Positions 1 through 9,651 of a stretch of DNA of 64,000 nt are shown piece after piece (the stretch's first letter is position 1; each line of letters begins with the position of its first letter). Below the pieces are notes generated by a model. That model did no database searches and was not told where the DNA came from. It saw only the letters and a list, made by a program, of their open reading frames with translations. A program made the position numbers and the translations under genes. The DNA comes from Spongiactinospora rosea (lineage in GTDB: Bacteria > Actinomycetota > Actinomycetes > Streptosporangiales > Streptosporangiaceae), in assembly GCF_003315795.1 (NCBI RefSeq), contig NZ_QMEY01000008.1, positions 248,001 through 312,000 of the forward strand, in the 5' to 3' direction.

Positions 1-56
1 ACGGCCTGTACGAGTACTACCAGCGGGCGTTCCTGCTCGGCCGCCCCCCGGCGTAG
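1..56 (+). CDS. 3' end of an unidentified gene
   Basis: The first 56 bases read in frame 3 as a C-terminal tail (GLYEYYQRAFLLGRPPA) ending in TAG at 54-56. The stop lies 14 bases before the start of the chromate-transporter-like gene, and the intervening GGAGGAC is a good ribosome binding site for that gene, so the two may be co-transcribed. The tail is too short to identify the family. Confidence 0.5.
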   Translation, partial: GLYEYYQRAFLLGRPPA

Positions 57-70
57 GCGACGGAGGACGT

Positions 71-583
71 ATGGACCGACCCGAGGCATCCGCCGCCGCG
101 CCGCCGGTGACCGGCGACGTGATCCCCTTCCGGCAGGCCCTGCGCGCGTGGTTCGGCATCTCGCTGCAGACGTTCGGCGGCCCGGCCGGGCAGATCGCCG
201 TCATGCAGCGCACGCTCGTGGAGGAGAAGCGCTGGATCGGCCAGCGGCGCTTCAACCACGCGCTCAACTACTGCATGCTGCTGCCCGGCCCCGAGGCCCA
301 GCAACTGGCGATCTACGTCGGCTGGCTGCTGAACGGCACCCGCGGCGGCCTGGTCGCCGGGGTCCTGTTCGTGCTGCCGGGCATGCTGGCCCTGCTCGCC
401 CTGTCGGCGGTCTACGTCATCTGGCAGGACACCACGGTGGTGACCGCACTGTTCGCCGGGATCGCGCCCGCCGTACTCGCGATCGTCGCCGCCGCGCTGG
501 TGATGACGTTCGTCCTGCGCTGGCCGATGCTGCGCATTCTGGGCGTCTGCGCGCTGCTCGGCGTCGCCTCCCTTCTGCTGTAG
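71..583 (+). CDS. Half-length chromate transporter (CHR family)
   Basis: This 170-residue membrane protein matches the N-terminal half of ChrA-type chromate/sulfate transporters. The hallmark FGGPAGQIAVM lies near residue 36, followed by LLPGPEAQQLA near residue 75 and a run of hydrophobic segments to the C-terminus. Full ChrA proteins are about 400 residues with two homologous halves, while short CHR proteins of about 200 residues act in pairs. Here only one half exists and no partner half follows in the 119 bases before the next gene. It could be a functional short-chain form, or more likely a decayed long-chain gene. A good ribosome binding site (GGAGGAC) precedes the ATG. Export of chromate is inferred from the family. 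Confidence 0.75.
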   Translation: MDRPEASAAAPPVTGDVIPFRQALRAWFGISLQTFGGPAGQIAVMQRTLVEEKRWIGQRRFNHALNYCMLLPGPEAQQLAIYVGWLLNGTRGGLVAGVLFVLPGMLALLALSAVYVIWQDTTVVTALFAGIAPAVLAIVAAALVMTFVLRWPMLRILGVCALLGVASLLL

Positions 584-702
584 TGACGCAGGGTCCGCAG
601 ATCAGCCGAAAATCAAGAATTCAACGAGCCGAAACCATGATGTTCATCGCGGCGTTGCCGGTGGGCCCGAGCGCATTCAACGTTGATCGATGAACTCCCG
701 GC

Positions 703-3700
703 ATGCACTCCCATGTCCTGTCACGCACCCGTGCCCTCGCACGCGTCGCCGCCGCGCTCGGCGTCGTCGCCGCCCTCGGGACGGGTGTGCCCGCCGCCCA
801 CGCGGCGGACCCGCTGCCCGGGATCGACGGCGGCGGCACCCCCCGGGACCCGTACCAGATCGACTCGGCCGACGACCTGCGCACCGTCGCCGGAGCGATC
901 AACGGGAACCCGGGCGGTCTCGGCGGCGCGGCCTACCGGTTGACCGCCGACATCGACTTCGGCGGAAGCACGTTCGGCGGGATCAACTCCTTCACCGGAA
1001 CACTCGAAGGCGCCGGTCACACGATCAGCGGCGTCCGGCTCGTACGGGAGGCGTCGGCGGGAGGCGAGGCCGACCGCCTGGGATTGGTCCGCCGCCTGGA
1101 GGGCGGCACGATCCGCGACCTCACCCTCGACGATGTGCAGGCCGACGCCGGGACCAGCACCGGCGGCTGGATCGGCGCCGTCGCCGTGGTGGCCACCAAC
1201 TCCACCCTGACCGGCAACGCCGTGAAGGGCGCGCGGCTCACCGCGAGCAGCGCCGAGAAGGTGGGCGGCATCGTCGCCGAGCTGCACAACGGGACCATCG
1301 AGGACAACCTCGTGACCGGCTCCCTGAGCGCGGCCAAGATGCCCGGTGGCATCGCCGCCTACGTCAACCAGAACTCCCAGGTGCGGCACAACCTGGCGGC
1401 GGCCGACCTGACGATCGCCGCGCCGGGCGGGGACGGTGGCACGCGCGGCATCGACGCGGGTTTCATCACCGGCTACCCGGGCTCGCCGAACGGCTCCGCC
1501 TTCTCCGGCAACGTCGCGCTGTCCGGCTCGATCGCCTACACGGGCAAGGCCGACGGGTTCGTCGGCCGGATCATCGGCTACACCGGCTACGAGGGCTGGA
1601 CGGCGGAGAACAACCTCGCCAACGCCGCGATCACCATCGGCGGGAAGACCGTCACCGGGCCGGGCGCCAAGAACCAGCACGGCACCGACACCACGGCCGA
1701 ACAGCTTGCCCAGCGGGCGACGTACGAGAAGCTGGGCTGGGACTTCGCCAACGCCTGGCGGTGGGACGACGCGCTGCGCCACCCGGTGCCGAAGTACACC
1801 TCGACGCTGTTCGGCAACGGCACCGCCGAGCAGCCCTACGAGATCGGCTCCCCCGAGGACCTGGAACTGCTCGCCGCCCAGCTCAACGCCGGCAACGCCC
1901 GGTACACCGGCGACAGGCACTTCGCCCTGACCGCCGACCTCGACTTCGCCGGACGCGAGCCGTTCGGCGGCATCAACCGCTTCGAGGGCGTGCTGGACGG
2001 CGCGGGGCACAAGGTCAGCGGCCTGCTCTACGCCCCGCAGGCGAGCGCCGGCGGCGAGGCCGACCGGCTCGGCCTGGTGCGGCAGCTCGTCGGCGGCACC
2101 ATCCGCGGCCTCACCCTGGCGAACGTCACGGCCGACGGCGGCACGCGCGGCGGGTTCGTGGCCGGCCTCGCCGTCGTCGCCACCGACGCGACCCTGACGG
2201 GCAACGCCGTGCTCGACGCCCGCCTCACGGCCACCGGCGCGGAGAAGGCGGCGGGCCTGGTCGCCGAACTGCGCGGCGGCTCCGTCACCGGCAACTGGGT
2301 ACGCGCCGCGATCAGCGCGCAGAAGATGCCCGCGGGCCTCGTGGCGTACTCCAACAGCGGCGTGACGATCCGCGACAACCTCGTCGAGGCGAACCTCACC
2401 GTGGCCGCCGACGGCGGCGCGGGCGGCACCCGCGGCATCGACGCCGCGCACGTCGTGGCCTACCCGGGCAACCCGAGCGCGGGCGGCTCGTTCACCGGCA
2501 ACGTCGCGCTGTCCGGCTCGATCGCCTACCGGGGCGGGATCGACGGCTTCGCCGGCCGGATCGTCGGCTACACCGGCTACGAGGGCTGGACGGCGGAGAA
2601 CAACCTGGCCAATGCCGCGATCACCATCGGCGGGAAGACCGTCACCGGGCCGGGCACCAGGAACCAGCACGGCACCGACACCGCGGCCGAACAGCTCGCC
2701 CAGCGGGCGACGTACGAGAAGCTGGGCTGGGACTTCGCCGAGAAGTGGAGCTGGGACGCCGAGCTCGGCCACCCGGTGCCGAAGTACGTCTCCGCGGCCG
2801 AGGCGCCGAACCGGATCACCACCACCTTCCATGGCGACCCCGGCACCCAGCGCGCCTTCACCTGGTATTCGGCGCTGAACACGGACGGCGCCGTCGCCGT
2901 GCTGAGCACCGACCGCGAGTTCCCCGAGGGCTCGGCCACGGTGACCGTCGAGGCGCAGCGCGAGGAGAGCGAGGACGGCGAGACCTTCTACCGCGCCATC
3001 GCCCGCGACCTGCGGCCCGGCACCACCTACTACTACCGCGTGGGCAACGCGGCCGAGCAGGTGTGGAGCGCCACCGGCACGTTCGGCACGGCGAAGGGCG
3101 GGGACGAGGACTTCACGTTCATCGACCTGACCGACACCCAGTCGCAGAACCTGGCCGAGGCGGAGCTGTCGGCGCAGACCATCGCCAAGGCGCTCCGGCA
3201 CGTGCCGGACGCGGAGTTCGTCATGCACAATGGCGACGTCGTCGAGGACGGCGGCCGGGAGCAGGACTGGAAGGACCTGCTCGACGCCGCCCGCCCGAGC
3301 CTGCTGAAGACCACGTTCGCACCGGCGTCGGGCAACCACGACGCGGCGGCCAACGCGTTCGCCGACCACTTCACGCTCGCGGGCCCGCAGGACCAGAACC
3401 GCTCCAGCGGCGTGTACTACTCCTACACCTACAACCGGGCGCACTTCATGGTGCTCAACACCAACGAGGGCGGCCCCGAGGGGATCTCCAAGAAGCAGAT
3501 CGACTGGCTCCGGGCCGACGCCAGGGCCGCGCGCGACGCCGGTGCCAGGTGGCTCGTCCTGGCCATGCACAAGGGCGTCTACACGACGGCGAACCACCTG
3601 GACGACGGCGACGTCATGGCGATGCGCCGCACTCTTGTGCCGGTGATCGACGAGCTGGACATCGACCTGGTGCTCCAGGGCCACGACCATGTGATGAGCC

Positions 3701-6700
3701 GGTCCAAGGTACTGGCCGCCGACCCCAAGGGGGTCCAGGGCGCACGGCCGGTCGAGACCACCAAGATCACCGAGGTCCGCGCCGGGAAGCGCGTCGAGTA
3801 CGCGGTGGACCCCAAGGGTTCCATCTACTTCCTGCCGAACACCGCGGGCGCCAAGCACTACAAGCAGGCCACCGACCCGCAGGGGGTGGATCTGGAGCCC
3901 TACCTGCGGCTGTTCGACCGCACCGGTGAGCAGGCGGGCGAGAACTTCACGGCGGTGAACGTCACGGCGGCCCGCCTCACGGTGAACGTGTACGACATCC
4001 GCGACCGCGGCGTGCCCCGCCTGTTCGAGGGCTTCGGCATCGACCGCGCGATCTCCCCGGTCGCCGCCCGGATCAGCGAGCTGCCCGCCGCGGCCGACAT
4101 CACCCTGAAGGACGCCAAGGCGGTGGCCGCGGTACGCGACGCCGTGAACGGCCTCAGCGAGGCGCAGCGCGGCGCCCTGACCGGCCTGTCGCGCCTTGAG
4201 GCCGCCGAACGCCGGCTGCGCGAGCTGGGCGGCCTGGTCTCCACCGACGGCAAGACCGTGGCCTGGGCCGACCCCGGCGCGACCGCCCGTCAGATGGTCA
4301 CCGTCCGCAACGACACCGCGTCGGACTTCACCGGCACGCCGGTCCAGCTCCGCATCCCGGCGGCGCCCGACGTCAAGCCGGACGAGCTGGCCTTCTTCGC
4401 CGCGGACGGCGCTCCCCTGCCGTTCGAGGTGGAGACCTGGCGGCCGGGCGGCACCTCGACGGTGTGGGTCCGGGTGCCGAGCCTGCCCGCCCGGTCGGCG
4501 CGGCAGGTGTGGGCGTACTTCGGCGGCGGAGCGCCCGGCAACGATCCCACCGCCGTGTGGGGCGAGGCGTACTCCCTGGTCGAGCACTTCGGCGGCGGCA
4601 CCGCGAGCGGCGAGCGCCGCACCGACTCCACGGGCCGGCAGTCCGGCCTCGTGGTGGGCGGCGACATCACCACCGGTCATTCGGAGCGGGGCACCGGCCA
4701 GGCGCGGTTCGGCGCCTCGCGCCTGCAGTACGCGGGCGACGTCGGCGGCGGCCACGACCGGATCGCGATCAGCGGCGTGTACTCCCTCACCGAGGAGGAC
4801 CTGGCCGCGCTGGGCGCACCGGCCCCCGTGGTCGCGAAGGAGAGCGCGACCGGTGACGGGCAGCTCACGTTCTGGCAGGGCGTGCGGCCGGAGAAGCAGG
4901 TCGGCACGCGCCTTGCCGGCAACAGCTTCGAGTTCGGGAACGTCGATCTGAGCCACCGGTTCGGCTTCCCCGCCGACGGCAGGCCGCACCTGGTCACCCA
5001 GACCTACGACGGCATGACGTACTCGGTGTTCGTCGACGGCCGCGAGGTGCACAGCCAGATGGTCGAGTACCGCAGCACCTTCTCGGACCCGGCCGTGCAG
5101 ACCACGATCGGCGACTACTACACCAACGACGGCACCCTCCGGACGCCGTTCCGCGGCCTGGTCGATGAGGTGCAGATCGCGGGGGTGGCCTTCACGCCCG
5201 CCTTCGAGTCCTTCCGGTACGCGAACCTGTTCGGCGACGCCGTGACCTTCGGCGAGCGGGTCGAGCGGGCGCGCGAGCGCCTGACGCTGGTGGTCGGCAC
5301 CCCGCGCGCGGGCGGCTCGCTGGAGGCGGGCCTGGCCGAGGTGACCGGCACCGTCAGCCGCCGCGCCGAGCTGACCGCGCGGGTGGGCACCGAGCAGGTG
5401 CTCACCCAGCGGGTCGACGCGGGGCCGTTCACGGTCCGCGTGCCGGTGAATCAGACGGGCGAGCAGACGCTCACGGTCGGGGCCGCCGCCATCGGCAGGT
5501 CGGGCAAGCCCGCCTCCGGCGGGTCGCGGGACGTGGCCGAGCCGGTCCAGATCCGGGTCACGGTCAAGGACACCGTGGCGCCCGCCGCGCCGAAGGTGAG
5601 CGACGACGCCGCCGCGGGCAAGGGCCCGAACGTCACGCTGAGCGCGACGCCCCAGACCCAGGACCGCGAGCGGGTCGAGGCCAGGTTCTACGCGGGCCCG
5701 ACCATCCCGCTCAGCGGCTCGAACGTCGTGGTACGCACCGGGACCACCCCCGACAGGGTGCCCGGCGCGCTGAAGCCCGGCAGCGGCACCGTGGGCAAGG
5801 AACTGCTGCCGACGACGAGGGGAAGCAACGAGAACCCGTTCCAGATCTATGAGATCTCGCTGACCGGCGAGCAGGCGAAGCAGCAGGAGTTCCACCTGAC
5901 CTGGACGGGCTCCGGGGACGACCGCACCGTGTCGGCCCACGTGTACGACCACGCGGCCGGGCGCTGGATCCTGAAGGACTCAGGGGCGGACCCGTCCGGC
6001 GCCGCGGTCCAGCTCGACGTGACCGCCCGCGCCGCCGAGAACGTCGTGGCCGGCGGCAAGCTGCACCTGCTGGTCTGGCGCGGCATGACCGCCCTGCCCG
6101 AGAACGTCGGGTCCATGCCCGCCGCCGACCGGTACGACTGGGCCTTCGACCACGTACCGGACTCCCAGCTCTACGCGCAGGCGACGCCCGACCTCATGAC
6201 CCACCAGTTCGAGTACATCGCCGGCGTCGCGGCGGCGCGCAAGACCAGGCTGGTGCTCCAGTCGGGCGACTGGGTCAACCGCGAGTACCTGTCGCAGGAG
6301 TACCAGTGGGAGAACGCCGAGCCGTCGGCGCGGGCGCTGGAGAAGGCGGGCCTGCCGTACATGATCTCGTGGGGCAACCACGACTACTCGGACGCGCGCA
6401 ACGGCCGGGTGATGCTGCCGAAGTACTTCCCGATGGAGCGGTTCGAGAAGAGTCTCAAGGGCGGCCCCTGGCGGTTCGGGGGCAGCGACAACATCGACAA
6501 CTACTACTACACGGCCGAGATCGACGGGGCGAAGCTGCTGCTGATCACCGTCGGCTTCTTCTCCGCGGACAACGCCGGCGACCCCGGCCTGGCCTGGGCC
6601 AAGCGCGTCATCGAGGCCCATCAGGACCACGCGGTGATCATCGCCAACCACAACTCGGTGAACCAGGGCGTCAACGGCTGGTCGAACGACAACGTCACCA

Positions 6701-7530
6701 GGGCGCTGATCGACCCGTACCCGAACGTCAAACTGGTGCTCGGCGGCCACATCGCCGGCACCGGCGTCGCCTCCCGGCAGACCGCCGGCGGCAACCGCGT
6801 CTACGGCGTACTGACCGACTACCAGTCGCGCGTGTACGGCGGGCAGGAGTACCTGAAGCACATCAGCGTCGACGCCGAGAACGACCTGATCTACTTCAAC
6901 ACCTGGTCGCCGCTGCTGGGCAAGGCCACGTCCGACGGGAACTGGCACCACAAGGTCCCCCAGGGCGCGATCCCCGGTTTCCACGGCGCGGACACGGAGA
7001 ACTTCGCCCTGGACATCGACCTCGGCGGCAGCACGACACGCACCCTCGCCGCCGAATCGCTCACCGTCGCGGCCGGCCCGCGAAAGCAGGTCGGTGACGT
7101 ACGGCCGGCGGTCGGCGCCGAGCGGGTCTCGGTGGTGCTGAACGGCCTCACCCGGGGCGGCTCCTACGAGTGGTACGCCGAGCTGCGCGACCCGGCGGGC
7201 CACGTGACCCGCAGCGCCGTCAGCGCCTTCACCGTGGCGAAGGCCCCCGCGTGGGCCCCCGGCACCGTCTACACCGGAGGCAGCGAGGTGACCTACCGCG
7301 GCGCGCTCTGGCGGGCGGCGTGGTGGACCCGCGACCAGGCGCCGGGCGACCCGAACGGGCCGTGGCAGGAGATCGCCACGACCGCCGACGGGACCGCCGT
7401 CTGGACACCGAGCCGCATCTTCGTGGCCGGTGACGTGGTGGAACACCGTGGCCACCGGTACAGGGCCACCTGGTGGACCCGCAACCAGCAGCCGGGCGAT
7501 CCGCACGGCCCCTGGCGTCCGCTGAGCTGA
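703..7530 (+). CDS. Giant secreted protein with two metallophosphoesterase domains and CBM5/12 modules
   Basis: This is a 2275-residue exported protein with a signal peptide ending near AHAADP (residues 1-36). Two homologous GLUG/beta-helix-like units follow (about 37-365 and 366-700), sharing GYTGYEGWTAENNLANAAI. Next come a purple-acid-phosphatase-type N-domain (about 705-795) and a first calcineurin-like phosphoesterase (about 800-1005; TDTQ, NGD, GNHD, GHDH). After these are a DUF2341-like region (about 1190-1285), a LamG/concanavalin-like fold (about 1295-1510), Ig-like linkers, and a second phosphoesterase (about 1800-2030; SGDW, WGNHD, GGHIAG). The end carries two CBM5/12-like modules, each with AxWWTR and PGDPxGPW. 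Substrate is unknown; extracellular phosphate or polysaccharide-linked phosphomonoester/diester scavenging is inferred. The second domain lacks the final His of GHxH, so it may be impaired or differ in substrate. No cell-wall anchor is seen. The gene stands alone, closed by a strong hairpin. Confidence 0.85.
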   Translation: MHSHVLSRTRALARVAAALGVVAALGTGVPAAHAADPLPGIDGGGTPRDPYQIDSADDLRTVAGAINGNPGGLGGAAYRLTADIDFGGSTFGGINSFTGTLEGAGHTISGVRLVREASAGGEADRLGLVRRLEGGTIRDLTLDDVQADAGTSTGGWIGAVAVVATNSTLTGNAVKGARLTASSAEKVGGIVAELHNGTIEDNLVTGSLSAAKMPGGIAAYVNQNSQVRHNLAAADLTIAAPGGDGGTRGIDAGFITGYPGSPNGSAFSGNVALSGSIAYTGKADGFVGRIIGYTGYEGWTAENNLANAAITIGGKTVTGPGAKNQHGTDTTAEQLAQRATYEKLGWDFANAWRWDDALRHPVPKYTSTLFGNGTAEQPYEIGSPEDLELLAAQLNAGNARYTGDRHFALTADLDFAGREPFGGINRFEGVLDGAGHKVSGLLYAPQASAGGEADRLGLVRQLVGGTIRGLTLANVTADGGTRGGFVAGLAVVATDATLTGNAVLDARLTATGAEKAAGLVAELRGGSVTGNWVRAAISAQKMPAGLVAYSNSGVTIRDNLVEANLTVAADGGAGGTRGIDAAHVVAYPGNPSAGGSFTGNVALSGSIAYRGGIDGFAGRIVGYTGYEGWTAENNLANAAITIGGKTVTGPGTRNQHGTDTAAEQLAQRATYEKLGWDFAEKWSWDAELGHPVPKYVSAAEAPNRITTTFHGDPGTQRAFTWYSALNTDGAVAVLSTDREFPEGSATVTVEAQREESEDGETFYRAIARDLRPGTTYYYRVGNAAEQVWSATGTFGTAKGGDEDFTFIDLTDTQSQNLAEAELSAQTIAKALRHVPDAEFVMHNGDVVEDGGREQDWKDLLDAARPSLLKTTFAPASGNHDAAANAFADHFTLAGPQDQNRSSGVYYSYTYNRAHFMVLNTNEGGPEGISKKQIDWLRADARAARDAGARWLVLAMHKGVYTTANHLDDGDVMAMRRTLVPVIDELDIDLVLQGHDHVMSRSKVLAADPKGVQGARPVETTKITEVRAGKRVEYAVDPKGSIYFLPNTAGAKHYKQATDPQGVDLEPYLRLFDRTGEQAGENFTAVNVTAARLTVNVYDIRDRGVPRLFEGFGIDRAISPVAARISELPAAADITLKDAKAVAAVRDAVNGLSEAQRGALTGLSRLEAAERRLRELGGLVSTDGKTVAWADPGATARQMVTVRNDTASDFTGTPVQLRIPAAPDVKPDELAFFAADGAPLPFEVETWRPGGTSTVWVRVPSLPARSARQVWAYFGGGAPGNDPTAVWGEAYSLVEHFGGGTASGERRTDSTGRQSGLVVGGDITTGHSERGTGQARFGASRLQYAGDVGGGHDRIAISGVYSLTEEDLAALGAPAPVVAKESATGDGQLTFWQGVRPEKQVGTRLAGNSFEFGNVDLSHRFGFPADGRPHLVTQTYDGMTYSVFVDGREVHSQMVEYRSTFSDPAVQTTIGDYYTNDGTLRTPFRGLVDEVQIAGVAFTPAFESFRYANLFGDAVTFGERVERARERLTLVVGTPRAGGSLEAGLAEVTGTVSRRAELTARVGTEQVLTQRVDAGPFTVRVPVNQTGEQTLTVGAAAIGRSGKPASGGSRDVAEPVQIRVTVKDTVAPAAPKVSDDAAAGKGPNVTLSATPQTQDRERVEARFYAGPTIPLSGSNVVVRTGTTPDRVPGALKPGSGTVGKELLPTTRGSNENPFQIYEISLTGEQAKQQEFHLTWTGSGDDRTVSAHVYDHAAGRWILKDSGADPSGAAVQLDVTARAAENVVAGGKLHLLVWRGMTALPENVGSMPAADRYDWAFDHVPDSQLYAQATPDLMTHQFEYIAGVAAARKTRLVLQSGDWVNREYLSQEYQWENAEPSARALEKAGLPYMISWGNHDYSDARNGRVMLPKYFPMERFEKSLKGGPWRFGGSDNIDNYYYTAEIDGAKLLLITVGFFSADNAGDPGLAWAKRVIEAHQDHAVIIANHNSVNQGVNGWSNDNVTRALIDPYPNVKLVLGGHIAGTGVASRQTAGGNRVYGVLTDYQSRVYGGQEYLKHISVDAENDLIYFNTWSPLLGKATSDGNWHHKVPQGAIPGFHGADTENFALDIDLGGSTTRTLAAESLTVAAGPRKQVGDVRPAVGAERVSVVLNGLTRGGSYEWYAELRDPAGHVTRSAVSAFTVAKAPAWAPGTVYTGGSEVTYRGALWRAAWWTRDQAPGDPNGPWQEIATTADGTAVWTPSRIFVAGDVVEHRGHRYRATWWTRNQQPGDPHGPWRPLS

Positions 7531-7543
7531 CCCTGGAATGAAC

Positions 7544-7593
7544 CGTGGGCGTGATCGTCGCAACGCGATCCACATGCGACGATCACGCCCACG
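7544..7593. terminator. Bidirectional hairpin terminator
   Basis: Perfect 19-bp inverted repeat, arms 7544-7562 and 7575-7593 with a 12-base loop. It sits in the 70 bases between two convergent genes and so can serve both. Confidence 0.85.
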
Positions 7594-7600
7594 ACCGTTG

Positions 7601-8857
7601 TCAGCGTCCGGCGCGCCGCTGTGGATGGTGGCGGGCGAGGTGGCGGCGCAGCAGGTCGCGTCCGTAGTCGCCGCCGTTGGGGGTGCGGACGATGGTGTGG
7701 ACGTGGAACGGCTCGGGCTCCTCGTTGTCGAGGAAGACGCCTCGCTGGCAGTCGTATTCGATCAGGACGACGGGGCTGTGGACGCGGTAGTAGAAGGCGT
7801 CGTCGTCGCCGCTCCCGCCGATCCAGGCGATGTGCGTGTCACCGAGGTGCCGCTCGACGTCCGCCATGAACGCGGCGGCGGGACCGTCCGGGAGCCGCCG
7901 CGCGTAGGTCCCGACCAGGTGCAGCAGCGACTCCCGCTGCCGGTGGGACAGTCCGCCGGCCGGTAGCCCCGCGTAGGGGATGACGCGGTTGTCCTGGGCG
8001 GCGCCGCCCAGGTGCCTGCCGTTGACCGGATCGGCGAGGTCGGCGGGCAGGTCCTGCACCCGGATCGATGGGTGCAGAACGGCCTGACGTGCCTGCTCGG
8101 GGCGCAGGCCGCGCAGCAGGCCGAGTCCGGCCGCCCGCTGCTCGTCGAACAGGCGCAGGCCCTTGTGGACACCGCGGTCGGCCTCGGTGGGCTCGGCCCC
8201 GATGAAGGTCGGGGTGAGGACCATCTGCCGGCCGATGATGAAGCAGTGCACGTCGAGGTGGTGGCCCCACAGTTGCCAGCCCCACGGCTCCGTCGCCGAG
8301 GGGGTGCCGAACAGTGCGATGGAGTAGTTGTACTCGGTGAGGGAGTCGCGATAGTGGCCGATCAGCTCGCCGAGCGCGGCGTTGAGTTTCATCGCCGTCC
8401 GGGCGTCGGAGAAGCCGGTGGCGGACAGGGACGCCTCTAGGATCGCGAGCGCACGATCCCGCTGCGCGGGCTCAAGGTCCTCGAGCCGCAGGCCGTGCGG
8501 GTCCCAGTTCGGAAAGGCGTTGATCCACATCCGCCACTCGTCCGCGTCGATGGCGAACCTGACGGCTTCGCGCTGGGTGGGAGTGAGGTGGTCGAGGAAC
8601 GCGGTCGCCGCCCTGGTCGCGGACCCGGGGTCCCAGCCGGTGTCCTGAAGGGCGAACAGATCGGGTACGACGTGCCCGTCGGTCGTGATGCCGACCAGCG
8701 GCTCCTTCGCCTTCTCGACCACGGGCGGGAACGACTTGCGCACCACCGGCTGGAGGTCCGGGGGCAAGCCCGCGAGATCCACCCGGCCGTTCTGGATCGG
8801 CAGCCCGAGGACAGGTCCGTATCCCCGGTAGAGCGTCTTCTCAGATTCATTGTCCAT
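7601..8857 (-). CDS. DUF3500 family protein
   Basis: This 418-residue protein has the layout of the DUF3500 family: a helical N-terminal part with an AVRFAIDADEWRMWIN segment, a central WGWQLWGHHLDVHCFI segment, a PTFIGAEPTE motif, and the C-terminal tail HVHTIVRTPNGGDYGRDLL. The HHLDVH and HVHT histidines suggest metal or cofactor binding, but the biochemical role of this family is unknown. No signal peptide or membrane segment is seen, so it is probably cytoplasmic. It is transcribed away from the next gene on the same strand by only 51 bases and may share its promoter. Confidence 0.85.
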   Translation of the reverse strand: MDNESEKTLYRGYGPVLGLPIQNGRVDLAGLPPDLQPVVRKSFPPVVEKAKEPLVGITTDGHVVPDLFALQDTGWDPGSATRAATAFLDHLTPTQREAVRFAIDADEWRMWINAFPNWDPHGLRLEDLEPAQRDRALAILEASLSATGFSDARTAMKLNAALGELIGHYRDSLTEYNYSIALFGTPSATEPWGWQLWGHHLDVHCFIIGRQMVLTPTFIGAEPTEADRGVHKGLRLFDEQRAAGLGLLRGLRPEQARQAVLHPSIRVQDLPADLADPVNGRHLGGAAQDNRVIPYAGLPAGGLSHRQRESLLHLVGTYARRLPDGPAAAFMADVERHLGDTHIAWIGGSGDDDAFYYRVHSPVVLIEYDCQRGVFLDNEEPEPFHVHTIVRTPNGGDYGRDLLRRHLARHHPQRRAGR

Positions 8858-8908
8858 GACAGAACATGCCTTCCTAAGGGCGACGCGATGGGGCGGGGTG
8901 GGCCATAC

Positions 8909-9556
8909 TCAGTGGCCGAGGTTGACCTGTTCTCTGTGGTGGTCGCCCTTCTCGATCAGGTCGACGAACCCGAGGGCGTAGTCCGCGGCGGAGATCGCAC
9001 CGCCGTCCTCGGGCTGAACCGCGACGTCGCCGCCGAGCCGGTAACGGCCGAGCCGTTCGCCGGGCATCCGCGCGCCGAACCTGAGCGCCGGGCTCACGAA
9101 GACCCAGTCGAGCGTCGCGGGCGCGGCCGGGAGATCCTCGATGATGAGCGCCGCCCCGGCGCGGATCTCGTCGTGGAACTCCGCGGGGATGTGGCTGAGG
9201 TCGGTGACGAAACGGTCCGCCCCGGCCGCGGGGCGCAGCGAGGAGTGGCCGCCGACGACGTACAGGCGTACGCCCTTGGCATCGGCCAGGCGCGCGATGG
9301 TGCGGTTGACGTCGCGGAACGTACCGGCCAGCGGGCCGCGCGGGGCGAGTGCGGCCACCACGACGTCCGTGTCCTCGATGAGCGCCGCGAGCGTCGCCTC
9401 GTCGGCGGCGTCGCCTTGGACGTAGGTCACGTTCGGGATCGGCGCCTCGGGGAGCGAACGGCTCAGCGCGGTGACCTGGTGACCACGACCGGCGGCCTCC
9501 GCGGCGATGGCCGAACCGGAATAGCCGGTGCCGCCGATGATGGTGATACGAGACAC
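8909..9556 (-). CDS. NAD(P)-binding oxidoreductase (NmrA/YwnB-like)
   Basis: The protein has 215 residues and opens with a dinucleotide-binding Rossmann motif, ITIIGGTGYSGSAIAAEA (GxxGxxG). It continues with VTALSRS and VVVAALAP, typical of atypical short-chain dehydrogenases that sense or use NAD(P)H. YVVGGHSSL and LDWVFVSPAL match the substrate side of this family. It lies divergent to an HxlR-type regulator with 95 bases between start codons. That arrangement is common for HxlR-controlled redox or electrophile-stress genes, so control by that neighbour is likely. Substrate unknown. Confidence 0.85.
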   Translation of the reverse strand: MSRITIIGGTGYSGSAIAAEAAGRGHQVTALSRSLPEAPIPNVTYVQGDAADEATLAALIEDTDVVVAALAPRGPLAGTFRDVNRTIARLADAKGVRLYVVGGHSSLRPAAGADRFVTDLSHIPAEFHDEIRAGAALIIEDLPAAPATLDWVFVSPALRFGARMPGERLGRYRLGGDVAVQPEDGGAISAADYALGFVDLIEKGDHHREQVNLGH

Positions 9557-9651
9557 GGGGGTGCCCTTCTGCTTCTACGGGATGGGTGGCGTCGAACGAC
9601 GCGCTGCGCTTACCGTATGAGAGCAACTCTCCAACGGGAAGAAGGCACTTT
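9557..9651. promoter_or_regulatory. Divergent promoter region, oxidoreductase/HxlR
   Basis: 95 bases separate the two divergent start codons. It contains TACCGTATGAGAGCAACTCT, a less GC-rich stretch at about 9611-9630 that is the best candidate for an HxlR operator. The assignment rests on position only. Confidence 0.4.

Noticed and set aside
721-5952. Very long open frame antisense to the 2275-residue gene
   Set aside because: GC-rich third positions leave antisense frames open; the amino-acid content is Arg/Gly/Val-rich with no domain, while the plus-strand frame has clear families.
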